64,000 nucleotides of DNA from Xiphias gladius (taxonomy: Eukaryota; Chordata; Actinopteri; Istiophoriformes; Xiphiidae): assembly GCF_016859285.1 (NCBI RefSeq), contig NC_053420.1, positions 6,865,501-6,929,500 on the forward strand, read 5' to 3'. Shown here piece by piece: positions 48,742 through 59,909 of the stretch. Numbering within the stretch: the stretch's first letter is position 1; every line of letters begins with the position of its first letter. Under the pieces are notes generated by a model. The model was not told the DNA's origin. It saw only the letters and a program-made list of their open reading frames with translations, and searched no databases. The translations under genes and the position numbers were made by a program.

Positions 48742-49215
48742 GACAGACTGCAGCCCTGCTCAGATGGAGATCAAAACCTAAGTGTCCCAGCAGCACAGGT
48801 GTTAGACAGGTGATAATCCTGAGAACCGGGACAGTGTGTGTTAGAGGAGAGAAAATACATACGTTTTTGTGTGTGTGTGTGTGTGTGTGTTGTGTGTGTG
48901 TGTTGCTCTCAGTCTGTGTGTGTTCATGTGGCAGGCCGTAATTGAGTCAGACACTTGGCCTCTGATTTCATCACGTCGGTTATGAAAGATACAGTAAAGT
49001 TTAACACACAGACACACACACACAGACACACACACACACACGCATAGTGTTCCTGCTCCTCTGTTTCTTCAATATTTCATCATGTGGCATAAAAACACGC
49101 TAACCATGTGGAGATAACCTCCAGTGTGTGTGTGTGTCTGTGTGTGTGTGTGTAACCAGGTCAGTCAAACTCTTTACCTGTCGCTTGTGATCTGTCCAAT
49201 CTGAGCAGAGCTGGC

Positions 49216-49246
<31 letters not shown>

Positions 49247-50565
49247 GCCGACACAGGAAATCTACATAATGAAGATTTCCTGTAGAGCAGCAGGTGTCTC
49301 GTCTGTGTACTGCAGGGATTTAATCACATGTCCATATGTACACGAGTCGTTGCTGTGTGTGATCATCCCTCCTGCTCATACTGGCTGTGAACTGGTCCCT
49401 CCGAACACGGCCACACTGTAAAAGATGGAGGACAAAAGTGTGTGTTAATATGAGTTAAACCAAACCAAATGCAGATCTTCCAGATTCTCTCTGTGCTGCT
49501 TCTCTTTTGCCTTATTTCACGTCTCCCTGACCTGTTAATTGATCTGGTTCCTTTCATCATCCATCAGAAAGGTGTTTTTTCTCATCTGCCATTTTCCACT
49601 TTTAACCTGTATGATGGAAAATATTATAGTCAGGGACAGAGGGAGAGTGTTTTTTTTTTTTTTTTTTTAAACAATAAACGCATTTAATCACAGTAGCATC
49701 AGAGTCATTTCCATTAAGTCACATGAGACTGTGGGTTGGGTAGAAATCTTGTTGTGAAATACACTGTATTTACGAAACATTTAGGCAACTAAGTTATTTC
49801 TACATATCATTGTAATCATAGCCCGACTATAACATGATGAATTTACACACAGAATATCAACAGATGCCGACACAATTAATGAATTTAAAGCCAACCTTGC
49901 TGCCTCATGTGCATCCAGTGTCTGAGCAGTTGAGTCTATTCACAAACTGCGGTGTGACTGATCTCAACACTGCACAAACACAGATTCGAGTTTTTCACGC
50001 ACGTGTGGATGTTTGACAAACAGGTCGCTTTAAGGCCCGACATGCAGCGAATAATTTCGCGTTCTGTCTTTGGTGCGTGGCAGGACATGCCGAGTGTTTA
50101 CCATTGGCGTCGTCACCGTGAGCATGTTAGCATTTTCCTCAAAGTACAGTACTCCGGCAGGCCAGTAAGTCGGGACCTGCACAGATGGCTGTTTAAGTCA
50201 CTCAAATCTCCTGATGCTTGCATGTTCTGAACTTATAGTTCAGTTGTTTTTTTGTTTTTTTTACAGTTGGTAACACACATTTCTCCATGATGTGTTCACT
50301 TTTTCAAAACTTTTTCAGAAATGCACTAAAGCAACCACGACGCTTCGCACACATCTCAGGATCAACGCTGGTACCAGAACACTGACATTTGTCTCTCAAC
50401 AGTAAGATTTTGTCACTTATTCACTAAAAACAGGTAGCATTAGTGTTGATTTAGCATTAACCAAGATTTAATTATTACAACAAAAAGAATGGCACATCTC
50501 AACTGCATGGGTTGTGCTGCTTTACATGTCGCAGAAATGAATCAGAAAGGCTGCAAAGTGCTTCA

Positions 50566-50995
50566 AAAAATGCTTTATTTTTAAACTTTATTTGAAAAGA
50601 GTAAAGTAAATCCAGCAATGCAATACAAATCTATACTTGTATAGGATAGCTGCAGAAACACATCACCACTAGTCAACGCTGTCTTCTGCATCTTCCTCAC
50701 ACCTCATGTCCTCTCTTCAATCCACCTGGGAAAGAGTCTCTTTGCAGCCTGATCCATCCCTGACGATCCTCTGCAGATACGTCCAGACGTCCAGCATTCA
50801 CTGTGTCCAACAGAGACGTCTGATCATAAACCTTCCGCCCTCCACGAGGAAAGCAATCCCTCTGTGGGGCTGAGGGATGGAGAGTAAGGTGGATGGAAAA
50901 GCGCCGCCATCCCGGGATGGGCTGTGAACGTCTCGGTGACTGGGGGACAACGGCGAAACACAACATCGTCCTATACAATTACGAGATGTTCCGGA
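50566..50995 (-). pseudogene. C-terminal fossil of a DDE (IS630/Tc1-type) transposase
   Basis: The minus-strand frame ending at 50697 contains VYDQTSLLDTVNAGRLD and then QGWIRLQRDSFPGGLKR. I recognise these as the end of a fish DDE-superfamily transposase (typically 'W(R/K)VYD...LL.AM......C.GWIRH..RFFPRC'). A frame change near 50690 continues as RCEEDAEDSVD and a stop. The catalytic core upstream is gone or unreadable, and AATAAA lies downstream on the same strand near 50590. A non-functional remnant. Confidence 0.5.
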
Positions 50996-53900
50996 TCCAG
51001 CCTCACCTGCCCCCTTCCCCCACCTGGCACAAGTCTTTCATAGAGGTGACTAAGGAATGAAAACAGGCCTCAGTGTTTTGTGTCCCAATTAGGAGTTTAT
51101 GCTTTTTCTCTCTAGATGTAGATGTAGCAGAACGTAGCAAATGTCAGTCTAATTTACAGTAATTTTGCGCTGTGTCAGGTTTCGAGTGTAAATTTAACCG
51201 CTTTTACAACAGTGTGTAAATGTGCAAAATGGAGTTTGAACACACAGAGTTTTGGTGGAGGCTGAGTTTGACTGACCAAACGGTTCATGAACTTTGAAAG
51301 ACGTGGGAATCGAACGCATTTTGTGTCGAAGCAATGACAAGTGGCCCGCGGTGATCCACCTGTATAACGACCGATCAAGACTCCCAGCATGGCTGTTGGG
51401 TTGCCATTGGATTCCAAGGTGTTGTGTGTCGACGTCTGCTTGCCCTTAAACCAACCTGACCCTGACCCTATGCCTTAGAGTCTAATCTCGACTGTGTGGC
51501 TATGAGCTCGCCAGTCTCACTGTACACAGAGTCTCCCTGCAGGTTTCGGAAGGGCATGTTTACTGTCTTTCTTAATCCTCATGCAACCTACTTGAAAAAC
51601 CTGGTGAAGACAGACAGACAGACAGATTCTGACAACAGAGATGGCTGAAATGAGGTCGTGGATTAAACGCAGCGAATGCTTCAGTGGCACTCACGCGCCG
51701 CTCGCTCTGTATCTTGTCTCGTCCATCTGCAACTCAAAGTCTTCGGTTATACACGTGAACACGCCTGTGGTTTATCCAATATTCTCTGCACCGATGAGTT
51801 GGAGGAGTCGTCGAAATTGTGACGAGTCGCGGATTAGTTGATAGTATGGATTTAGAAAACGGGCCTCGTGCGTCTCAACGTTTCGGATGAAGGGGTCAGA
51901 GGTCAGGTGGTGGCCGCAGCTCTGCAGGGCAACAGTCCATCTGAAAGAGCTCAGATCTTACAGACAAGACTACGATTGGTCCACTACTGTCAGAGGAAAA
52001 CCTCCTATCGACTGCATATATAGCACAGTGTTGTCGTATACTGGTTGGCACAGCTAATACAATGACTTCCTCCCGCAACTAACAAGTTTCCTCGTCGTTA
52101 CCGCGACATTTAAACGTTTAACTATTTCTCATCTTATCATATTTGTTTCTTTCATCATAGCATACTTTGCAGTTACGTGTTGGAGTTTTTCTTCTTACAT
52201 CACAAGCCTTGTTGTGTGCAACCTGCTTCCATCACGCCAGTAAAGCTAATTTGAATTCGAGAGGTTTCCTTCGGAAACCTGCATAATGAATATAGGCAGT
52301 GCACCAAAAATCCAAGTGAGTGATTGAATAAGTGTGTCAGTGTATAATGTAATAAAGTATAAACAGCTTTTATATATGAAACAAGCAGCTGTTGTATAAA
52401 ATGAAACCTCCCACCATGCCTCTATGATATTTTTAACACCTTCCTGTATTGTTAACAGATTCACATTTCAGACAGGAGCTGCATCTGCGCCAGATGTAAC
52501 TTGAACAGCTCACAATCAATACTCGTAAACTTTGCTCTCCTTCATCTTCCTTCTGTTACCTACAGCGTCAAAGAGGCGTCCTGCAAAAATCACGCATTGA
52601 CATCTTAGAAATTTCGAAAGCTTTGCTGAGACGAACTGCGACTCATTGTGAGCCTCGCTTTGTTCCCATTGGGAACAAACGGGGACTAAGAGTAACAGCA
52701 GCTTGTTTTAAAAATTGTTTTAAAAAAAAAAAAAAGAATTGTATATGGGAATCTGTAGAATAGAGATGCAAGTGATGTTATTCACACACAATAAACGCCG
52801 GCTTGCTTCTGTTATTGAAACTACTGTTTACTGAAAGTACTACCGTTGTTGCCTCAGGGGAAAACTGTCATCAACACACTGTCTTTTAACTGACAACTGT
52901 TAGTGAGGCACAAACAGGCGAGGAATTAAAACAGGTTGCACTGAGGGGATATTTGTTCGATTTAAATGAAGTGAATAATATCATTCGCGTAATTTCCCTG
53001 GTATGTTTACTTGACTTAATCATGGGGGGGGGGGCATGCAAAGTAGAACACACCATACGATACCGTACACACATATCCAAACTTGTCCGATATCAAACCA
53101 GGTCCTTGTGACATTCGACTTTTTAAAAGTTTTACGAATGACCACACTGGTGCCAGCTCTCATCCCCATAGCAAACAAATGAAAAACTCTCAAAATATAC
53201 GGTTTGTGTTGGGAGCAGAGGGTCATTGAACATCCCACATGGAGCCTAACTGTCTTTACCCCCCCAGGTCTGCGTCTGCTCGTGTTCACTGTGTCTCATG
53301 TAGACTATAGTTCTGTTCAATAAAGAAACACGAATGTACGCTCAGTGGTCGAGTCCATTAGGCCCGCGTGGTTAAGACTAACGCAGTCTACGCGCAACAA
53401 CCTCGCAGCAAGTCCCGCCTTCGTCCAGTGTTCGTTTCAGCCTGCCCATTTAGCCCCGCCCTCGCTGACACGAGGGGGGGCTGGACAAAAAACGTCAGGA
53501 ACACCTGTCAGCACGAGGCAGCAGAGTTTCGACAGCAGCACGAACCGCATCCTCCAGGGTGATCGGGGCAAAAACCCGACACCCCTCCAAAAAAAAAAAA
53601 ACTGGCCTCAGCACAGACTGCACATTACACCCCCCCGCAGCTCCGCTGTGTCAGACCCCGTTAGTTTCACCTGGGTGTTCCCCAAAGAACCGGACACTGA
53701 CTCTACACGCCGCAGTTTCGCATCGGCTCAGTCACGTGTCCGCCTGGTCTGACGTCCGATCGGTTCGAGATTGCAACATCGTGGCTCCGCCCCCCCCACG
53801 CCCGCCGGGTGACGACACCGCGGGAGGAAACAACGTAACCAAACATACCCGGAGTCGGTCCCTAGGTCCTCAATCCCGCTGGAAGTTCGGGAGGCGAACG

Positions 53901-54193
53901 GGGCCAGAGGAGACCGGAGTCCGGCGAGGGGTCAGCGTGGATTTAAACCAGACCGAGACACGGAGATTAATTAGATTTCCGCTCACCGAAGGACCCGGGG
54001 ACTCGGTCTGATTCGGCTTTGTTCGCTTCGGCTCCAGATCTATATCTGTACACTCAGAGAAAAACCGTTTCCAAGTTCATTTTTTTCAATCGAAAGTTTG
54101 GGTTTAGTTTTTGTGCCAGACTTCAGTCGGAGTGTCTTTTATTCAGACTGAAGAAGCAGCTCAAAGGCGAACAGCTGACCGACTGACGACAGG

Positions 54194-54201
54194 TTGCGCA
54201 A
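54194..54201. promoter_or_regulatory. C/EBP-type palindrome TTGCGCAA
   Basis: TTGCGCAA sits inside the longer palindrome GGTTGCGCAACC (54192-54203), a near-ideal C/EBP-family site. Mammalian TRIB3 is a known target of ATF4 and CHOP (a C/EBP protein), so the site fits the gene's stress induction. Binding is inferred. Confidence 0.4.
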
Positions 54202-54228
54202 CCGGGACGATAATAAAAAGGAAACAAA

Positions 54229-54236
54229 GACGTCAT
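54229..54236. promoter_or_regulatory. CRE-like site GACGTCAT
   Basis: Seven of eight positions match the ATF/CREB consensus TGACGTCA in the context AGACGTCATCA, 28 bases after the C/EBP palindrome. Together they could make an ATF-C/EBP module for trib3. Confidence 0.4.
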
Positions 54237-54239
54237 CAC

Positions 54240-54352
54240 CGGACAGAGTGGCCCCAGTTCTCCCAGTGCCACAGCTGCTGGTTCCAGTCGGAGTTCAACT
54301 TTAAAGAAGACCTCCGGTGTTTGTGTCTTCCGCAACTTCTGCGCCAGACGTA

Positions 54353-54409
<57 letters not shown>

Positions 54410-54507
54410 AGACCACCAGCCCCACGCCGACTCCAAGCGCTTATCTACTGGATCCACTGGTTTCCTGTTGACCTGCCATTGGGACCGGTCTGAGTGAAGA
54501 GCACAAG
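54240..54507 (+). other. trib3: Probable non-coding first exon of trib3
   Basis: The segment ends in GCACAAG|GTAAGA, a strong donor. The matching acceptor lies at 58069, directly before the trib3 ATG, so the leader would end '...CACAAG' + ATG with A at -3. No ATG occurs anywhere in 54240-54507, as expected of an efficient leader. A CA-repeat (54353-54406) would sit in the 5' UTR. The start of this exon is a guess from the TATA-like text near 54212. Confidence 0.5.
54353..54406. repeat. (CA)n microsatellite in the trib3 leader
   Basis: About 26 CA units inside the probable first exon. Length changes would alter the 5' UTR. Confidence 0.95.
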
Positions 54508-55755
54508 GTAAGAAAACTGACCTGAGAGCAGTGCTGGAGGAAGCACACAGATCCTTTACTTTAGTCGAAGTGGCAATAACAGTAAAAAAAAAAAAACACA
54601 CAAAAAAAAACGTAATAATAAATATTAAAATACATGTAAAAGTTCATTGAGTAGTGAACACCTGAAGCCCTCGTTATGCAGAATGTAATAACGTTAATAT
54701 TCACGTTATAAACTGAATCACTGCTGAATTGCAGCTGGTCGAGGTGGAGCCAGTTTTAAAAGTTTTGTATAGTTTTTGTTCCCATTTATAAATAAGATAA
54801 GTTTTAAGTCGATCGCATGAAAATTAAAAAAAAAACAACCTCTAAGCTATTTCACTGGAAGTCAGAAGAGTTCAGTTGGGATCAAAACGGGCTCAACTTT
54901 AGGGATCAAAGTTCATTCTTAACCCTGAAAACAGCACTTTGACAAACCAGTCCCTGAGTCACGGTCAAGCGTCCGTGTTGGCTCAGAAGAACTTGATCTG
55001 GCCCTGATGGGGGAGCGCGATGAAAGCTCTGGAAAAAGCCGGCAGTTCAACACGGGAACAAACTCCACCCACTGACGAAGACCGTGCGATGGGGTTGAAA
55101 GCTGGGGAGAACGGGGGCTTGGGGCTCAAGTGTATTTAAAACCGAGTTACAGGCATGGACCCATCAGCACTTGCTGTTGTATTTCGTTAAGGCATTGAGA
55201 GCTAGAGTTATTCCGCTGTCGAACGGATTTGGACTTATTTACTAACTTTAATGTAGGTTTCCTGCAGCCTGAGCCTTTATGAAAAAATCCCAATAATTGA
55301 GTGGATCTAGGTTCTTAAATGTGAATATTTCCTTTTTTTTTCTTTGGCTTCTTTGAAAGTAAACTTAGTATATTTGAGGTTCGGACTGTTTGTATTTAAA
55401 ATAAAAACAAAAGCAGACAACATTTGAAGACATTACCATGGACTCCGGGAGACTGGGATGAACGTTTTTCACTATTTTCTAACATTTTATAGATCAGGAG
55501 ATTCAACTTTGAAAATAATTGATAGGTGCGGCCCTGAATTTTAAGAAGAGTTTGTGAGGCTGTCAGAGAGGGCTGAGACTGGGAACCCAAACAGACGTTG
55601 TTGACAATGACAATGTTGACCTGTGGGACGGAGGGAGGATGCCTGACTGTCAGCGTTTCCGTGAAGATGAGTGAAACTTCTCGGCAAGTTTGGGGTTAAG
55701 GCTTTTAGAAACAGAAACAAAAATAGAAACCAGCAGATTTCAGAGCACTCGGATC
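54508..55755. other. First part of the trib3 leader intron
   Basis: Contains dispersed-repeat text at 54533-54680 ('cagatcctttactttagtcg') and a decayed piece of the palindromic MITE-like element at about 55330-55530. I see no gene. Confidence 0.5.
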
Positions 55756-56638
55756 CACTCAGCAAGCACTTTTTTTAGGAACACCGTTCTAATACTGGGT
55801 AGTTCCTCCCTTTTGCTCTCAAAACAGCCTCGGTTCTTCGTGGCCTGGTTTCCACGACTTCTTGGAAACTTTCTTTTGAGATTCTGGTCCTTGTTGACAT
55901 GATTGCGTCACATCACTTCTGCAGATTTATCAGTTGCACATTCATGCTGCCAGCCTCCTGCTCTATAACATCCCAAGGGTTTAGATTCTGATCTGGTGAA
56001 TGGGGAGGCCACTGAGGTTCACTGAAGTCATCGTCATGTTCATGAAACCAGCGGACTGAGGCCACTTTTGCTTTGTGGCGTGGTGCATTATCATGTGGCT
56101 GTGGCATTCAGACCATGATTGGTTGTTATTAAGGGGCCCAAAAGTGAGCCAAGAAAACATTCCCCACCATCACACGACCAGCAGCAGCCTGGACTGTAGA
56201 CACAAGGCAGGTTGGGTCCATGGATTCATGCTGTTGACGCCAAATTCCAACCCTACCATCTGCGTGCCTCGGCAGAAGTCAAGATTCATCTGACCAGGCC
56301 GGTCCCTCTGCAGAACTGCTGCTCGCTGGATGTTTTTTCGTTCATCACACCAGTCCGAGGAAACTCTAGAGACTTTTGAGCGTAAAAAATCCCAGTAGAT
56401 CAGCAGCTTCGGAAAAGCCTCCAACCAGCCCGTGTGCCACCACCAATCATGCCACGGTCAAAGTCACCGAGATCGCATTTTTTCCCCCGTTCTGATGTTT
56501 GATGTGAACGTGAACTGAAGCTCCTGACCTGTATCTGCATGCGTTCATGCCTTGCACTGCTCCCACGTGATTGGCTGATCGAATAACTGCGTCAGCAAGC
56601 AGGTGTACAGGCGTTCCTAATAAAGTGCTCAGTGAGTG
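55756..56638 (-). mobile_element. Decayed Tc1/mariner-like transposon
   Basis: Terminal inverted repeats are visible: the left starts CACTCAGCAAGCACTT and continues TTAGGAACACC; the right, reverse-complemented, reads CACTCACTGAGCACTT and TTAGGAACGCC. The minus-strand frame at 55913-56107 contains DNAPRHKAK, WFHEHDDD and WPPHSPDQNLNPWDVIE, the signature around the last catalytic acidic residues of Tc1/mariner transposases ('DNAP.H.A ... W..SPDLNPIE'). Stops and frame breaks lie elsewhere, so it is inactive. It sits in the trib3 leader intron. Confidence 0.8.
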
Positions 56639-58069
56639 CAGAGAGCTAACTTCCGGGTTCTGGTTAAGCAGTAAGAATCTCATTCAAAGTCCCCTTGGGA
56701 TTTGTGATAATTAAATTAACTAAAAATCCAGCCTTCGAACAGATCCTGCTGGTGTGGTTCCCACTCCGTATGTTGGGATAAGGACGGTGATTTGAAAAGA
56801 AAAACTATCTAACGCCTTTGTTAAGTCAAGATTTCTGTTTTTGGCCACCTTTTAATGAACATCATTTTCCATAAGCCCCAGATCTTCGGCTCGAAATAAG
56901 AGGAGAGTCCGTGGACAAGTCGGTGGGTCACGGTTAGCTCGGATGTGTCTGTAATAACAGCAGGACAGAGGATTGAACAGTGTGGACGTTTTGAGACAGC
57001 AGAGATTACAACTAAGAAGTAAAAACAAAATACTTTAGAGGACAGCTCGGGTGAATATTGTAAATGTGGATGAAACCAAGTTATAATGACACCAGTACCA
57101 GGTAAACTTTCATGGGAGCTGTAGATTTTCATATCATGAAATCCCAGATAGTGGATGCCTATTTGTCTTAGAGTATGGGGGGAAAAAAAAAAGGAACATG
57201 TCTTCATTTTTTCAGAAAGACCAGTGAAAGGAATGCTGAATGAGAGATTGCACTGAGTTCTGATTGTGAAACTGTAGCTTAACAGAAAGTCATGGAGAAA
57301 TTCTCCAGAGATTGGAGAGATGAGACATCAAACAGCACAGATTTTTTGTGTGTGTGTGTGTATTTGTGTTGGAGGATGACATTGCCCCGGTGAAGCTGTG
57401 ACTCAGGTTGTTTCACCAGAAAGAGAGCAACGTTGGCCAACATCAGGTTTCCACAAAACGTCACCACGACAGCTGCAGGTTCTGAGAAACTATATATAAA
57501 ACACACTCTCTCTCTCACTGTGTTTGTGTGTGTGTGCGTGTGTGTGTGCGTGTGCGTGGTAGGTATTGACTGCATTTAAAGCCTGTTTGAACTATAAACT
57601 GTTGTGCTCTGATGCAACGATCTGAAAGCTGAAGCATCTGTCAGCTTACAGGAAGTTGCATCATGGAGCCTATAGACACGTTAACAGTAGCAGCAGAGAT
57701 TTAGAACACGGTGAAACGTGATACTAACGTAAGTCTTATTAATGTATGTGAAAATATTACTGAAGAGGTTTTAGTGGAGGGAGGAGGCTCCGCTGCGATG
57801 CCACCCGCAGACGGCCCTGCAGTGAGAAAAGAAGCAGCTCGGTCAAGCTCACCAAGCAGCTCAGGGCCGGAGTTTCCACTGAAAACATTCTTGACATAGA
57901 TCAGACAACTTTTAAAATAACACAAAGTTCCCACACTAATAACCCGTGAACAGTTTGGAGTTTTTCTATACTGGAAGCATTGTAAAAATATCATATAAAA
58001 TAACTATATAGAAACGGCAGACTATTCAGTGGTATTAATTAACCTGTCACTTGTCTCTTCCAATCACAG

Positions 58070-58362
58070 ATGAGCGTGGACGTGGGCGCAGCCAAGTCTC
58101 AACTCTGTCTGAAGAGGCTACTGGAAGAGCCCCGGGATAATTTGATGAAATGCAAACGAGCCCGTCTGGCTCCGCCCCCTCTGGCACCTGGCCTATCGGC
58201 ATGCCTCCTGCCCAGAAGCCCTGCCCCCAAATCGAGCCAAAGCCAATCGCCATCGAGAGTCGGACCGTACATTCTGTTTGAACGTTGTGAGGGGGAGGAG
58301 ACTTACAGGGCCGTGCACGCGCAAACACAACAGCAGTACACCTGCCAGGTAACACGCTCGCA

Positions 58363-58403
<41 letters not shown>

Positions 58404-59900
58404 CAAAAAAACTGTTACCATGTTAGCTTGACTGTCCCTGTCCGGTCGCCATGGTTACAGGTGCTCCCCCTGCGCAGTTACCAGGAGCAGTTGGCTGCCC
58501 ACGCCCGGATCGGTCACCACGACAACATCTGCGGACTGCTGGACGTGGTTACTGGCCAGGACAGCGTGTACGTCTTCTTGCCTGGTCACCACGGCGACAT
58601 GCACGCGTACGTGCGCAGCAGGAAGCGCCTGGGCGAGGAGGAGGCGGGGCTTTTGTTCGCTCAGATGCTGAATGCCGTGATGCACTGCCATCGCCATGGC
58701 GTCATCCTGAGAGACCTGAAGCTCCGCAGGTTCGTCTTCACTGACAGATACAGGTGAGACTCAGACACACGTACCGATGATGCCACTAATATCGAAACCT
58801 TTAAAAAAAAACTTTGCTAAAGCAGACGACTGTTGCTGTCAATAATATACTATTGCTACATACTACATAGGTTGCTGCAATGAATTCTACTGATGCAGCA
58901 TAACAAACTGCTAATATTACTCATTACCAATGATATTGTGAATAAATATTTCATAATACTGCTGACACTTAAAATACTACTGGTACTGACGTAAATTCTA
59001 CATACCTCTAATATGACAACAACACCACTAAAACTTCTGGTGATACTGCCGATTCTGCTAAAATGCAGAGTGACACTTCTGATATTACTTAGACTGCTAT
59101 AAATACCACTGATGCTAACAATATAATACTGCTGATACTGCTAAAGTTACTATGGACGCTGCTAATAACACTGCTTCCATCGGCAGTATTAGCAGTAGCA
59201 GCAATTTAATTAGTGATATCAGTGGAACAGATGAAACCTTACATGAAAGAAATACCACCTCTAACACCTCCAGTACTACTATTACCATAACTACTAACAG
59301 TAGTATCTGTAGTACTGGTGACGAGGTACCAGTACTACAGATACTGCTCCTGTCACTGCTGATGCATTGAGTAGACTAAGATTTTGATCCGTGTGGTTTT
59401 CCTCCTGCAGGACTCACCTGTCCCTGCTCGGCCTGGACGACTGTGTCCTCCTGCACGGTACCCATGATGACGACTCTCTGACGGACAGACACGGCTGCCC
59501 CGCCTACGTGGGCCCCGAGCTGCTGACCAATGGCAACGAGTCTTACTCGGGCCGCGCCGCAGACATCTGGAGCCTGGGCGTGTCTCTGTACACCATGCTG
59601 ATCGGGCGGTACCCGTTTCAGGACACGCAGCCCGCGGCGCTGTTCGCCAAGATCCGCCGCGGGACCTTCAGCCTGCCCGATTGGCTGTCGCCGCGGGCCA
59701 AGTGTCTGATCGGCTGCATGCTGAGGAAGTCGCCCGCCGAGAGACTGGAGGCGCCTGAGCTGCTGATGCACCCGTGGCTGACCAATCCCTGCGTGCCACG
59801 TCACAACGTGCACAAGATGCATCACAGTTCACACACAACATCACAGAGTAAACAAGAGGACGATGACCAGGTGGTGCCAACGTGGATTCAAAAACACTAA
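58070..59900 (+). CDS. trib3: Tribbles pseudokinase TRIB3 (three coding exons)
   Basis: Exons 58070-58348, 58461-58753 and 59411-59900, GT-AG and in phase, encode 353 residues (human TRIB3 358). Tribbles proteins are kinase-fold scaffolds that bring substrates to the COP1 ubiquitin ligase and bind MEK and AKT; TRIB3 is induced by the unfolded-protein and amino-acid responses. A basic, proline-rich N-terminus leads to [20 protein letters not shown] is at 137-149. The catalytic loop is [12 protein letters not shown] at 175-186. DFG is replaced by [13 protein letters not shown] and AADIWSLGV follow. The MEK-binding-type LLMHPW is at 308-313 and the COP1-type DQVVP at 343-347. The vAIK lysine position, YTCK in other Tribbles, is YTCQ here (Q93). 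The acceptor lies directly before the ATG. TRIB3 fits better than TRIB1/2 at the N-terminus and in the CPAYVGPE segment. Confidence 0.88.
58364..58400. repeat. (CA)n microsatellite in the first coding intron of trib3
   Basis: The CA-repeat starts about 15 bases after the donor at 58349 and takes up a third of an intron only 112 bases long. Confidence 0.95.
58900..59370 (+). repeat. Cryptic trinucleotide-like repeat in the second coding intron of trib3
   Basis: The intron is built of loosely repeated ACTGCT, ATACTGCTA, ACTACTGAT and ACTACTATTACC words with a period of three, well beyond chance. One frame (59152-59370) stays open for 72 codons, rich in Ser, Thr and Asn, because of this rhythm. 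I do not regard it as a gene. Confidence 0.6.
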
Positions 59901-59909
59901 ACGCACATA

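Larger units (their letters stand above)
29720..53340. other. About 24 kb without a supportable gene
   Basis: No exon series, recognisable protein or RNA gene was found on either strand. Open frames are short, repeat-driven or inside transposon fossils. The stretch carries many CA/TG tracts, families C, P and Q, a hAT-like remnant, a DDE transposase remnant, palindromic MITE-like elements, a possible solo LTR and a degenerate minisatellite, each listed separately. Single short exons or regulatory elements cannot be excluded. Confidence 0.5.
53340..54239 (+). promoter_or_regulatory. trib3: CpG-rich trib3 promoter region
   Basis: GC content and CpG frequency rise sharply from about 53340 to 54020 against an AT-rich surround. 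Seen elements are an E-box CACGTG at 53733-53738, TGACGTCC at 53750-53757, a C/EBP palindrome at 54194-54201, and a TATA-like ATAAAAAG near 54212. The open frames here (for example 53345-53752 and 53559-54011) have no similarity that I recognise and are probably by-products of GC-rich sequence. Confidence 0.5.

Noticed and set aside
53345..54011. Plus-strand frames of 135 and 150 residues in the CpG-rich region
   Set aside because: High GC leaves few stop codons. The proteins show no domain, pass through homopolymers and lie upstream of the inferred trib3 exon.
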